Source: an uncultured Bacteroidales bacterium
Lineage (GTDB): Bacteria; Bacteroidota; Bacteroidia; Bacteroidales; UBA932
Direction: 5' to 3'
Length of the DNA: 64,000 nucleotides
NCBI GenBank assembly: GCA_900316525.1
Contig: ONDF01000010.1
Span: 1 to 64,000, forward strand
Shown here piece after piece: positions 26,397 through 35,800 of this stretch. A model generated the notes under the pieces. The model worked only from the letters and a program-made list of their open reading frames with translations, ran no database searches and was not told where the DNA came from. Each line of letters opens with the position of its first letter. The stretch's first letter is position 1. The translations under genes were made by a program, and so were the position numbers.

Positions 26397-28172
26397 ATGA
26401 ACAAATATATTGTAGCCATTACGGCGGTTTGCACATTGTTTTTCTCCGCCTGCACGAAGCAGTTGGATATCCAGCAGAAGGGAGTCGTCGCCTACGAAAC
26501 CTATTACACGTCCGATGAAGCGGCAGAAGCTGCCCTGGTAAATGTCTATGCCCGGCTGGTTCAGAGCGTCTACGGTTCCATCGGAAACTGGAATCCGTAT
26601 TTCTTCATGATGAACTACTCGGCAGATGATGTGTTTGCCGCTGGAAAGAACAAGGACGACCATCTGGATGTGCGTCTTTTCAACGAGTATCGCTATGATG
26701 CGACTTATGATATCATCAATAGGGTATATACAAGTCTGTATCATACAATATACGCCTGCAATCTCGTGATCGACAACTTCACCAAGGAAGGGGCCTATTC
26801 AAGCCCCGTGGTGGACCGCTGCGTCGCCGAGGCGAGGGTGGTCCGCGCCTGGTGCCATATGACGGCGGCGCTCACCTGGCAGCGCCCTCCCCTTGTGGAT
26901 CACTGCCTGACCGATGAGGATCCTACGAACGTGGAGTCTCAGAAGTTCCTCCTCGACTGGTGTATCAAAGAATGCGAAACCGCCATTCCCAACCTGAGAG
27001 AAAGACAGAGCACGGCAGACAAGGATGCCACCACTTATGTGACCAAGGGCTTTGCCCAGTTTGTCGCCGGAAAGTCCGCGGTTTTTGCCGGCGAAATGGA
27101 TGTGGCCCGCAAACATCTTGGCGATCTCATCAACTCGGGCAAATATGCGCTGGTTCCCGGAGACCGCTGGTGGGAGAATTTCCATACCCCGGGAGACGGC
27201 AACGAGGAAAAGATCTTCGAGCCGAACTGGGTCTATGACGCGAACAATTCCTCCGGGGACAACCGATCCCGTGCCAAGTGGAATCAGAACAACACGCTCA
27301 ACTGGCGTGGCAAGAATATGAATTCCTGGCCGGTATGCCAGGCGACCACGGGCTGGAACGGCGGCGCCATCAACGGTTATTTTGCCGAGAAGTTCCTCGC
27401 GCACGACGGAAACGGTCCTCGCCGGATGGGCACCTTCTTCACGCCTGACGAATGGCTGTACGGCATCGACAGCGATGGCAAGGAAATCTTTGACAAATTC
27501 CCGTGGATGCGCTGGGATACCGACTATGTCGGAAACAACCATACTTCCGGAGAGCTGAAGCCGGCTTCCGAATGGACGCTGGCAGACAAGAAGAAAGATC
27601 CGAAGAGAGGGATGAATGCCAACGGCTTCTTCGGCCGCACCTACTATATGAATTGGAAGTTTATGTCCCTCAACGGCATCGATGTGGTCCCTGAGGTTTC
27701 CGACGGTGCGTCAAACCAGTCCAATTCCAAGTGCGCGCGCTATGCCGAAGCCCTTCTTCTCTATGCCGAGGCTTGCATCGGAAGCGGTGACGCCGCCAAG
27801 GGCAAAGAAGCGCTTAACCTGATTCAGCGCCGCGCAGAAGTGCCCGAAACCGAGCTTACGCTCGCCAATGTCCAGGAAGAGAAGCAGTACGAACTCTGGT
27901 TCGAAAGCTGCCGATTCCACGATATCGTCCGCTGGGGCATCGCGGACCAGGTATGCGGCAAGGATCTCGACAGATATCCTCAGGCATACGACGCCATGTC
28001 CAAGGACAAAGAACCCGAGCACAGATGGTATTACATCGAAACAAAGCCTTATGACGGTATTCCTCACCAGTTCATCAAGGGCAAGCACGAGTATTTCCCC
28101 TTCCCGGCCGATGTCTGCTCCATCAATCCCGCGCTCCATCAGCTGAATGGCTGGGCGACCGAAGCGGAATAA
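26397..28172 (+). CDS. SusD/RagB family nutrient-binding lipoprotein
   Basis: 591 aa. I start it at ATG 26397 (MNKYIVAITAVCTLFFSAC), giving a lipoprotein signal with Cys19; an upstream in-frame Met overlaps the SusC end and lacks a signal. The SusD pattern is present: TKQLDIQQKGVVAYETYY opening, N-terminal TPR-like helices, SAKCARYAEALLLYAEACI-like segment (SKCARYAEALLLYAEAC), and the late LWFESCRFHDIVRWGIADQV motif. It caps the SusC barrel at the cell surface. Followed by a strong terminator, so the pair stands alone. Confidence 0.94.
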   Translation: MNKYIVAITAVCTLFFSACTKQLDIQQKGVVAYETYYTSDEAAEAALVNVYARLVQSVYGSIGNWNPYFFMMNYSADDVFAAGKNKDDHLDVRLFNEYRYDATYDIINRVYTSLYHTIYACNLVIDNFTKEGAYSSPVVDRCVAEARVVRAWCHMTAALTWQRPPLVDHCLTDEDPTNVESQKFLLDWCIKECETAIPNLRERQSTADKDATTYVTKGFAQFVAGKSAVFAGEMDVARKHLGDLINSGKYALVPGDRWWENFHTPGDGNEEKIFEPNWVYDANNSSGDNRSRAKWNQNNTLNWRGKNMNSWPVCQATTGWNGGAINGYFAEKFLAHDGNGPRRMGTFFTPDEWLYGIDSDGKEIFDKFPWMRWDTDYVGNNHTSGELKPASEWTLADKKKDPKRGMNANGFFGRTYYMNWKFMSLNGIDVVPEVSDGASNQSNSKCARYAEALLLYAEACIGSGDAAKGKEALNLIQRRAEVPETELTLANVQEEKQYELWFESCRFHDIVRWGIADQVCGKDLDRYPQAYDAMSKDKEPEHRWYYIETKPYDGIPHQFIKGKHEYFPFPADVCSINPALHQLNGWATEAE

Positions 28173-28193
28173 TCGCCGCGTTCCATAGAATGG

Positions 28194-28240
28194 CACGGGC
28201 CGCGCAACTTGCGCGGCCCGTGTATTTTCGCCCGTGTTTT
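28194..28240 (+). terminator. Rho-independent terminator after SusC/SusD
   Basis: Perfect 14-bp arms CACGGGCCGCGCAA (28194-28207) and TTGCGCGGCCCGTG (28209-28222), then TATTTTCG and a later run of T. Very stable GC-rich stem. Confidence 0.88.
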
Positions 28241-28249
28241 TTCGAAAGC

Positions 28250-29761
28250 TTAGTCCATGATGTACTCGAACTCGCCCTTCTCCTCGTTCCAGATGAGCTT
28301 GTGGATGTCCCACTTGGTCGTGTTGACCACTTTTTCCAGTTTCTGCGCGATGATGGCCTGGTTTCCGTCCGTCCGGACGTTGATCATGCCGTAGACCGTC
28401 ACCACCCGCTCTTGCGTGGAATCGGTTTCTCTCCGTTTGGACAGGTCCAGGAACTCCTTGCCCGACCGGGCGAGTTCGGTGGAGAAGATCAGGGACCGTT
28501 CCCCGCGGCTGTACTTGCCGATGGTGCCCAGGGTGTCCGGGCGGGGATGGCAGTGCGGCTCATTGTCGCCGCTGGAAATGATCGTCGCGATCGGATTGAG
28601 CACCTTCAGGAAGTCGATGGAGAAATCGGCACTGCCGTGGTGGCAGGATTTCGCGATGTCCACTTGCAGGAATTCCCGCGCCTTGACGATGGCCTCCTCG
28701 AGCCGGGCCTCCAGTTCGGCCCGCCTCTCGGGCGTCAGCTTCTTTTTCAGTTCGGCCCGGATCGCCTTGATGTCGATCCCGGTGTATTTCTTGATCAGGT
28801 AGTACTCCGACTTGGTGTTCAGGTCGCCGCCCAGCAGGATCTTCAGGTGGCCCATGGTCAGCTTGAGAATCACCGAATGCCCGTTCTTGGTCTCCCCCGG
28901 GCTGCCGAAATAAGGCAGGGCATCCTTTCCGTCGATCTGTTCCGCGACGGGGCCCATGACCTCGATCTTCAGGCCGCAGTTGTCGTAGATCGGCGGGCAA
29001 CCTTTCCGTAGCGCCATCTTGGGGGCGCCGGGCGCGAGTTCGAGGGCCTGGATATACTTTCCGATCCCGCCCGACTTGCGTCCCTTGAGGCTCTTCACGC
29101 GCGCCTCGTAATCCTCCTGCGTATCACAGAGGTCGGTGACGTATTTATTGTAGTCATACCCTTTTTTAGCGAGGTCCAGGATCGTACCCAGCGAGGTGGG
29201 GTTCGTTCCCGACGCCTCCACCATTCCGTTGTGGTAGATCTTGTCGAAGGTCAATTGCTGGGCAAGCCCCTCATGGTTCGGGAAGACTTCATTGAACCCC
29301 AGATAATGGTCCGTGTCCGAATGGGAGATCACGACCGTCATGTCCGGCGGCGCCGTCTTGGCATCTTTCAGGTTGAACCGCCAGCGGAGGAAGCGGAACA
29401 TGTTCTTCTCTTCGCCCGCGTCGATGATGAAATGCTTGTCGTCGGGGGTGACGATATGGCATCCGTCGCCCTGTCCCACGTCGATGAAATTGACCTCGAG
29501 CACCGGATCGGGCAGCAGCTGGGACTCCAGGATGACGCCGTAGCTCCGGCGGCTGGTGACCCGGATGTATTGCTTGCCGCCCACCTCGACCCGGCTGTAG
29601 TCGCCGGTGCTTTTCAGGATGGACGGGACGATCCGGTCGCCGTAAATCAACTCGTTCTTGAACTTCAGGGTTTTTTCCCCTGTCTCAGGATTGGTAACCA
29701 CCTTGTACAGCTTTACCGACGGGAAGGCGGCATAGCCCACCTCTAAAACTTTACCAGCCAT
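28250..29761 (-). CDS. Cytoplasmic metallo-beta-lactamase-fold hydrolase, ComEC/Rec2-like
   Basis: 503 aa, no signal peptide or membrane segment. An N-terminal domain of about 85 residues (MAGKVLEVGYAAFPSVKLYK…) precedes a metallo-beta-lactamase fold: LEVNFIDVGQGDGCHIVTPD, metal motif VISHSDTDHYLG (about residues 142-150), HLKILLGGDLN, and SCHHGSADFS (about 373). These match the catalytic domain of ComEC/Rec2, with HxDxDH, but the ComEC membrane channel is absent. Domains like this occur as free-standing nucleases or phosphodiesterases, sometimes near defence genes. It has its own promoter and no obvious partner. Substrate unknown. Confidence 0.82.
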   Translation of the reverse strand: MAGKVLEVGYAAFPSVKLYKVVTNPETGEKTLKFKNELIYGDRIVPSILKSTGDYSRVEVGGKQYIRVTSRRSYGVILESQLLPDPVLEVNFIDVGQGDGCHIVTPDDKHFIIDAGEEKNMFRFLRWRFNLKDAKTAPPDMTVVISHSDTDHYLGFNEVFPNHEGLAQQLTFDKIYHNGMVEASGTNPTSLGTILDLAKKGYDYNKYVTDLCDTQEDYEARVKSLKGRKSGGIGKYIQALELAPGAPKMALRKGCPPIYDNCGLKIEVMGPVAEQIDGKDALPYFGSPGETKNGHSVILKLTMGHLKILLGGDLNTKSEYYLIKKYTGIDIKAIRAELKKKLTPERRAELEARLEEAIVKAREFLQVDIAKSCHHGSADFSIDFLKVLNPIATIISSGDNEPHCHPRPDTLGTIGKYSRGERSLIFSTELARSGKEFLDLSKRRETDSTQERVVTVYGMINVRTDGNQAIIAQKLEKVVNTTKWDIHKLIWNEEKGEFEYIMD

Positions 29762-29791
29762 AGTTGTAATGAATTATGTGACACACCTTTT

Positions 29792-29799
29792 CAAAGATA
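29792..29799 (-). promoter_or_regulatory. -7 element of the metallo-beta-lactamase-fold gene
   Basis: TATCTTTG on the minus strand, 30 bases before the ATG at 29761. Confidence 0.65.
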
Positions 29800-29838
29800 A
29801 GAATAAAAATCTGTCTTTCCGCATTTTTCATTATTTCT

Positions 29839-29846
29839 TATCTTTG
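29839..29846 (+). promoter_or_regulatory. -7 element of the radical SAM gene, implying a very short leader
   Basis: TATCTTTG followed by only CCGT before the ATG at 29851, the same four-base spacing as at dacB. Confidence 0.65.
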
Positions 29847-29850
29847 CCGT

Positions 29851-30789
29851 ATGGAGTGGGACGGAAAACGATACCATGCGGCGAAGGAGCCGGGGCTGAA
29901 GCTGGTCGTGGACGCGGGGTTCTCGTGTCCGCACGGCCGGTGCACGTTCTGTGACAACGCCGCGTTCCATCCTTCGTACAGTACGCCGTCCAAAAGCATC
30001 ACGCAGCAGCTTGACGAAGGGATCGCCTTCCACGCGGCAAGGGGAAGGGCGCATGGGCCTTATCTCGCATATTTCCAATCTTTTTCCAACACGTTTGCAC
30101 CGCTTGCGCGGCTGCAGGAGGCATACGGGGAGGCTTTGGCGCATCCGGCGGTTTCCGGCCTGGTCATCGGCACGCGGCCGGACTGCGTGGACGCGGAAAA
30201 GTTGGATTACATCGCTTCCCTCGGATGCGCGAGAATGGAGTACGGAATCGAGTCCTGCCGGGACGAAACCCTGCTTCGGGTGCACCGGGGGCACGATTTC
30301 GCCTGCGCGGAGCAGGCGGTGCAGGAGACCGCGGCGCGGGGCATCCCGGTGTGCGGGCACTTCATCCTGGGCCTGCCGGGCGAAACGCGGGAGACAATAT
30401 TGGAAGACGTGTCCCGCATCAACGCCCTCCCCCTGGATGGCATCAAGTTCCACCAGCTGCAGCTCCTGAAAGGCACGCCGATGGCGGAGGAATTCGCCGC
30501 CCGGCCGGAGGATTTCGTCCGCGGGACGCTGGACGAGTATATCGACCTCCTGGCCGATCTCCTGGAGCGCCTGCGCCCGGAAATCGCCGTCGGCCGGCTC
30601 GCCGCGAGCGTTCCGCCCTGCTTCCTCGCCGTTCCCGGTTGGGGCGTGCGCGCATCGGACCTGCACCAGCTCCTGGAGCGGCGCTTATCAGAGAGAGATA
30701 CTTGGCAGGGAAAGCGCCATGATACCGACCGGCGCTCCCATGTTGGCCCCGTCGGCCAAGAAACCGTTTACGAGTTTCCTATGGCATAA
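29851..30789 (+). CDS. TIGR01212/YhcC-like radical SAM protein
   Basis: 312 aa. The radical SAM cluster cysteines are in FSCPHGRCTFCDNAAFHP (Cys26, 31, 34), with the family sequences YFQSFSNTFAP, GTRPDCVDAEKL, EYGIESCRDETL and GHFILGLPGETRETIL. It matches the TIGR01212 family (YhcC of E. coli), recently linked in some bacteria to tRNA or metabolic radical chemistry but not firmly assigned. The last ~25 residues after …ERDTWQGK (RHDTDRRSHVGPVGQE…) do not look like the family and are antisense to a decayed transporter gene, so the natural end may be near 30710. Confidence 0.88.
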   Translation: MEWDGKRYHAAKEPGLKLVVDAGFSCPHGRCTFCDNAAFHPSYSTPSKSITQQLDEGIAFHAARGRAHGPYLAYFQSFSNTFAPLARLQEAYGEALAHPAVSGLVIGTRPDCVDAEKLDYIASLGCARMEYGIESCRDETLLRVHRGHDFACAEQAVQETAARGIPVCGHFILGLPGETRETILEDVSRINALPLDGIKFHQLQLLKGTPMAEEFAARPEDFVRGTLDEYIDLLADLLERLRPEIAVGRLAASVPPCFLAVPGWGVRASDLHQLLERRLSERDTWQGKRHDTDRRSHVGPVGQETVYEFPMA

Positions 30790-30900
30790 GTCCAGTACGG
30801 ACAGGCGGCAGACGTAGCACAAGGCATATCCAAGGGGTGCAGCGATGAACGTCTGCATCCTGTACCTCTTGTATGATTTCTGCGCCTTGCTGCTGTCCAA
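30688..30900 (-). pseudogene. glpT: Remnant of a GlpT/UhpT-type organophosphate transporter
   Basis: A 70-codon fragment. It begins like the first cytoplasmic segment and TM1 of GlpT (YKRYRMQTFIAAPLGYALCY, then VCRLSV) and then jumps to a sequence like the start of TM3 (RKLVNGFLADGANMGAP), so TM1-TM3 loops and TM2 are missing, and the remaining nine-tenths of the transporter is absent. A full GlpT has about 450 residues. It starts nine bases after the glycerophosphodiesterase stop, the order expected of a glpQ-glpT pair, so it marks a lost uptake step. Only a TTG start is available. Confidence 0.65.
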
Positions 30901-30908
30901 GGCTTTTT

Positions 30909-31868
30909 CTATTTAAGCGTATGGCGTCCTTTCTTGGTGAGCCAGCCGATCAGCAATTCCGGCCGGTCGGTCTGGATCATGGAGACGCCGTTGTCCAAAT
31001 ACTGCTGGTAAACCTGTCCCGGATCTTCCGCCATGAACGCCGCGTCGTCGTCATTTCCATCGCCACCGCACAGGGACGCCCAGATCGTGTTGACCCAGAC
31101 CTTGGATCCCTGATCGATGATCTGGCGGGCGACCTTTTCAAAGGTCCCGTCATTCTGCTGCCAGCAGACCTCATAGGCCAGCGGGACCACACCCTGCTCC
31201 ATGTACGAGTTGAAAAGCGCCATGCCGGCGGGCTTCTGGATATCCACGATGGGCATATACATCATATTGTGCTCGTAGGCGGCTTCATGCGCGGCTACGG
31301 TCTCAATGGACTTCTTTCCCTTGATGAGGATCTGGTCCGTCACACCCAGTTCTTCGGTCACGGCCAGCACCTGGTCGTAGTATTCGTATCCCTGGTCCAC
31401 ATTCACGCAGATGCGGTCCTTGCAGCAGAGGAGCGCCTCCCGGAGCGTCGGGATGTGCAGCGTGTCGATCTCGACGTTATGCGCCCGTTTCAGGCTCAGG
31501 GATTTGATCTCTTCCAGGGTGAGGTCCTTGACACGGGCGCTCTTGCCGGGCTGGTCCCGGAAAACGCTGCTGAAATTGGTGCAGCGCAGGACATCGGCAT
31601 CGTGGCTGAGGATCAAAACGGAATCGGCCGTCATCTTCAGGTCCAGTTCCATGATGTCGGCTCCCATCCGGATGATGCTCTCGATGGCCGGAATGGAATT
31701 CTCCGGGAAATTCCGCCAGTCTCCCCGATGGACGGTCACGACGACATAGCGGGAGGAAGGATCGTGGATCTGGGCGGCGATGGCCTCTGCCCGGTTGGCA
31801 TATCGGGGCGCCTTTGAGCAAGAAGCGACACAAAGCCCCAGGAGGATGATCTGTAGAATCTTTTTCAT
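30909..31868 (-). CDS. Glycerophosphodiester phosphodiesterase family lipoprotein
   Basis: 319 aa with a lipoprotein signal (LLGLCVASC, Cys17). GDPD family TIM barrel: catalytic His in VTVHRGDWRNFPENS (His47), metal ligands in DIMELDLKMTAD, and the second His in LILSHDADVL. Enzymes of the family hydrolyse glycerophosphodiesters to glycerol-3-phosphate and an alcohol. The lipoprotein signal places it in the periplasm or on the surface. Last intact gene of the 47413-30909 operon, directly upstream of the decayed transporter. Confidence 0.92.
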   Translation of the reverse strand: MKKILQIILLGLCVASCSKAPRYANRAEAIAAQIHDPSSRYVVVTVHRGDWRNFPENSIPAIESIIRMGADIMELDLKMTADSVLILSHDADVLRCTNFSSVFRDQPGKSARVKDLTLEEIKSLSLKRAHNVEIDTLHIPTLREALLCCKDRICVNVDQGYEYYDQVLAVTEELGVTDQILIKGKKSIETVAAHEAAYEHNMMYMPIVDIQKPAGMALFNSYMEQGVVPLAYEVCWQQNDGTFEKVARQIIDQGSKVWVNTIWASLCGGDGNDDDAAFMAEDPGQVYQQYLDNGVSMIQTDRPELLIGWLTKKGRHTLK

Positions 31869-31878
31869 GCTTCGTCTG

Positions 31879-32847
31879 TTATTTCAACTGAAAGGTCACC
31901 AGGACGGGATAGTGGTCGGAGGGGTGGCAGAAATTGTGGATGTCCTTTCCCCGGGGGTCCCGCCAGGATTCCGCAAAACCGTCGTAAAGGATGCGGCCGG
32001 AAGTGACCTTTTCAAACAGGGCCGGGGTGAGATAGACCATGTCGATCCGTCGTCCGGAGAGGGTGCTCTTCTGGAACTCGCCGGGATAGAGCCGCTCGAT
32101 GACATCGATGTACGGGGTGTGGGCGCGGACATAGTCGTGTACGAGGAAAGCCGGATCGTCGGCAGGAAGCCGGTAGTGGAAATTGTCGATGGAGGAGATG
32201 GCGTTGAAATCACCGGTCATCAGCCACCACTGCCGGGAGGCGTCGGGGACCTTCTCGATGGTTTCCTGGCAGATGAACTGCATCTCCTTGGCCCGGAAGT
32301 AATCGCCCTCCCGCGCGGCCGCACTGGCCGCTTCGTCCACCGCCTGATAGGCGAATTTGGACGGCCAGGTGTGCAGGGTGACGATATTGAGCTCTCTCCC
32401 CCTCCCCAAATCCACCTTGGCCCAGCCGGCTCCGTGGGCGACAATGATGTCGTCCCCGTTTCCGGTGATGCGCTTGACGATCCGCAACGGATACTTGGAA
32501 GTAATCACCTGCGGAAAGGTGTCCCTTTTTCCGCAGACAAGGGTATATTGGTGTCCATACCGCCGGGCAAGCAGGTCCCAGTTCCATGGAAGATACTGGT
32601 CCTCCGGCATTTGCATTTTGACAGCCGTATCGGTGAGGTAGCGAGATTCCGCTTCGCACCAGATACAGATATCCGGGTCCAGGCTCTGGACGTACGCGAC
32701 GAAATGGTCATAGTTGTCGGCCTGGTCGGACCACATCCCGTTCTGGATGTTCCAATAGAGCACCTTCAACTCTTTTCCCTTCCCGTCCGCCGGACAGGAC
32801 AGGGAAAAGAGGGAAAGGGCAAAGAAAAGATAAAGGATCCGTTTCAT
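31879..32847 (-). CDS. Endonuclease/exonuclease/phosphatase-family lipoprotein
   Basis: 322 aa, signal peptide with probable lipobox (LFSLSC, Cys18). The EEP fold motifs are present in order: LYWNIQNGMW (Asn), CIWCEAES (Glu), VAHGAGWAKVDL, LMTGDFNAISS (Asp, Asn), and CHPSDHYPVLVTF (Asp, His). Members of this fold include sphingomyelinases, inositol polyphosphate 5-phosphatases and nucleases; being exported and beside a GDPD enzyme, a phosphodiesterase or phosphatase acting on the imported ligand is the reasonable inference. Eleven bases upstream is a GLUG-module lipoprotein. Confidence 0.88.
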   Translation of the reverse strand: MKRILYLFFALSLFSLSCPADGKGKELKVLYWNIQNGMWSDQADNYDHFVAYVQSLDPDICIWCEAESRYLTDTAVKMQMPEDQYLPWNWDLLARRYGHQYTLVCGKRDTFPQVITSKYPLRIVKRITGNGDDIIVAHGAGWAKVDLGRGRELNIVTLHTWPSKFAYQAVDEAASAAAREGDYFRAKEMQFICQETIEKVPDASRQWWLMTGDFNAISSIDNFHYRLPADDPAFLVHDYVRAHTPYIDVIERLYPGEFQKSTLSGRRIDMVYLTPALFEKVTSGRILYDGFAESWRDPRGKDIHNFCHPSDHYPVLVTFQLK

Positions 32848-32859
32848 ACGGCGACGCAG

Positions 32860-35800
32860 TTACGGGGCGACATAGGTGAGGCCGGTGATCTTGGCGTCAT
32901 TGGCCTCGGTGCGGTAACCGATGTAATCCCGGAAGTTCTCCGCGGTGACCGTCTCCATCTCAGGAGCGTCGGCGCCCTTGTAGTGACCGTATTTCCCGCT
33001 CACCACAAAGTCCTTGACGTGCTTGAATTTGCTGATGTTGGCGCCGATGATGCCGGAGAAGTTGCGGTTGTTGCCATCCGTGGACGGATCGAAGCCGGTA
33101 ATGATGGTACCCGTATTGGTGCCGCCCTCCAGATAAGACTCATCCCCGTTGAACAGCGCGACCATACCGCCGGTGGTCGTTTTGGCGTCGGTCGTGGTCA
33201 GGTCGCCGTTGTTGGTGCAGCCGACCACCCCGGAGTAGTTGCCCAGGGTGCAGACAATCTGGGCGATCCGGGCATTGGCGAAGCTGTTGGTATGCGTGGC
33301 GTTATTCACGCAATTCTTGATCAGGGTCGCCAGGTTCGCGGCAGCCAGGATGCCTGCACTGCGGCCGGATTTGGCCGTAATGGTGCCGTTGTTGACGCAG
33401 TTCTCCAGCGTACAGGCAATCGCTGTCGTCCCGCTGACCGTCGTGGAGAAGCCCACGATGCCGCCATAATGGACGCAAGTGGCGCCGTTCTTGGTGTTCT
33501 TGCCAGACTCGACATTCGCCGTTGCCGTCACCGTGCATCCCTTGATGAGGGCGGGGGCTTCCGGCGTGCCGAACACGAAACCGGCGATGCCGCCCACGCT
33601 GAACCGCTTGTTGTCGACGTCCGCACCGGATATGGTCAGCGTGGCTTTCACCGTGACATTCTCGATGGTGGAACCGGCGACGGTCCCGGCCAGGACGCCG
33701 GCGTCGGCCGTGGCCGCGGCCCGGAGGGTCAGGTCGGCTTCGACCGACAGATTCTTGATCGTGGCATCCTGGACATAGCCGAAGAGTCCATAGACCCCAT
33801 TGTCTGCGATGGTGACGTCGGCCGTGAAGTTCTTGACGGTATGGTTGCCTCCGTCGAATTTGCCGGAGAAGGCGTTGCCCGTAGGGCTGGAGGCGTTATT
33901 CGCATTGCCGGCGGACGAAACGTTTCCGATCGGGGTCCAGTTCTTGCCGCCCAGGTCAATGTCGGCAAGCAGGGTCACCGTACCTTCGGCATTCTGCCAG
34001 GCTTCGGTGGAGTTGCCGGCATTGACGGCCTCCGCGAAGGCGATCAGGTCATCGGCGGAAGCGATGCCTTTCTCACTGGAGGAGCCCCCTCCGAAACTGT
34101 TGTTCTCGAAGGTGACCTTCTGGGATTTGGCGGTGGCCAGGGAATAGTACTGGCTGAAGTTGGACTCCGTCAGTTCCACGACCGGGGATTCGGCGGTCGG
34201 CGTGTAGGGGCCGATCTTCCCGCCGAGGACACAGTTCTTCACCGTGATGGTCTTGGAGTTGAAATTGGCGCAGATGATGCCGATGTACTTGTCGGTGCCA
34301 TACCAGATGTCCGACAGGACCGAGCCATAGGAGGCGCATCCGTCGATGACCGTCACGCTGTTGGCGTCATTGGTCTGACCCACGATGCCGGCGGCATAGC
34401 CGTGGGTCTTGTCGTCGGCCACGGCGAAGACGACATCGCCCTGGTTGGTACTGTTGGAAAGCAACGTGGAATTGCCCATCGCCGACACGATGCCCGCGAC
34501 ACGGCTGTTGCTGGCCTTCGTGTCGGTGCAGGAAATGTTTCCGTTGTTCACCAGCCCTTCCGCCTTGGTAAAGTCGTTCATGGAGCCGATGACACCGCCC
34601 GTGCGGGTGGCCTGGACGGAGAAACTGGAGTGGTTGGCGCAGTCGGTCACCTGGACGGCCTGCTCCAGGGATTCGCCGTCCGTGAAGCCGATGACGCCAC
34701 CGACGCTGAAGCCGGTTCCGCCGTTCTTGGTATTCACCGTGTTCGTCACGTCGAAGGACGCGTGGCCCTGGAGGTTCTCCGCCGTACAAGGGGCAGACGC
34801 CGAGGCATACATCGTACCGACCGTTCCGCCGATGACGAGCCGGACATTGTCGGCGCCGCCGTCATTGACCAGCGTCGCGTAACTGTCCAGGTTCTTCAGG
34901 GTGGACTCGGCGGCATAGCCAACCACGCCACCCAAGGTGACGAAAGTCTTGGAGGAGGTCTTCAGGACCACCTTGCTTCCGATGGTCAGGTCCTTGATGG
35001 TGGCACCCTGGACGGCGCCGAACAGACCGGCGACAGAACCGCCGTCCGTGGCCGGAATCGTGACCTTGAAGTTATCCACCGTATGGTTTCCGCCATTGAA
35101 AACGCCCGTGAAGGCATTGCCGGTGATGGCGTTGGCCGTAGTAACGGAAGCGTTCCCGATGGGCGTCCACTCCTCGCCTTCCAGATCCAGGTCGGCCAGG
35201 AGTTCCACTTCGCCGGCGTCGTTGAGCCAGCGGCCGATGGACAGGCCGTTGTTGACCGCGGCCGCGAAAGCCTTGAGCTCGGCGACATCCGGGATACCGC
35301 CGATATTCTCTTCCGGTTCCTGGGAAGGGGCGAAGGCCAGACTGGGCATGATCCGGAGTTCGCCGGCCTTGAGGGTACGGGCGGACACCGAGTTTTTCAT
35401 CAATCCCCCTTCCGTATCCAACAGGTCGATCTGGTAGCCGGAGGCATAGGTGCCGGCCGGCACCGGGATGTAGATGATGACAGGTTCGCCGGAGAGGGTC
35501 TTGCCGACGTTGACCTTGACTTCCTTGGAAGCCTCGGAATCGGACAGAGGAGCGAGCGCGCCGGTCGTGTAGTCGATGGAGAAGTCACCGCTGACCTGTT
35601 CCTCGGAGAGCCCCTTGACGGTTACCTCTTTCAGGGTAGTCGTCGACTCACCCGTGACCGAAAGCTTGATCAGGGCGGTCAGGGACTTGAAGGGAAGGTC
35701 TTTCCCGCTTTCGGCATACCCGTAAAGCGGCAGGTCGAAATCGTCCACCGCCCACGTGGCCGGCAGGGTCACCGTAGTGGCGTCCTTGTACAGATCGGCC

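Noticed and set aside
23684..26455. Over 900-codon open frame antisense to the first SusC
   Set aside because: The SusC reading is complete with signal peptide, plug and barrel; the antisense frame has no recognisable feature.
28250..29761. Competence protein ComEC
   Set aside because: No membrane channel (Competence) domain and no signal or membrane helices; only the hydrolase domain is shared.
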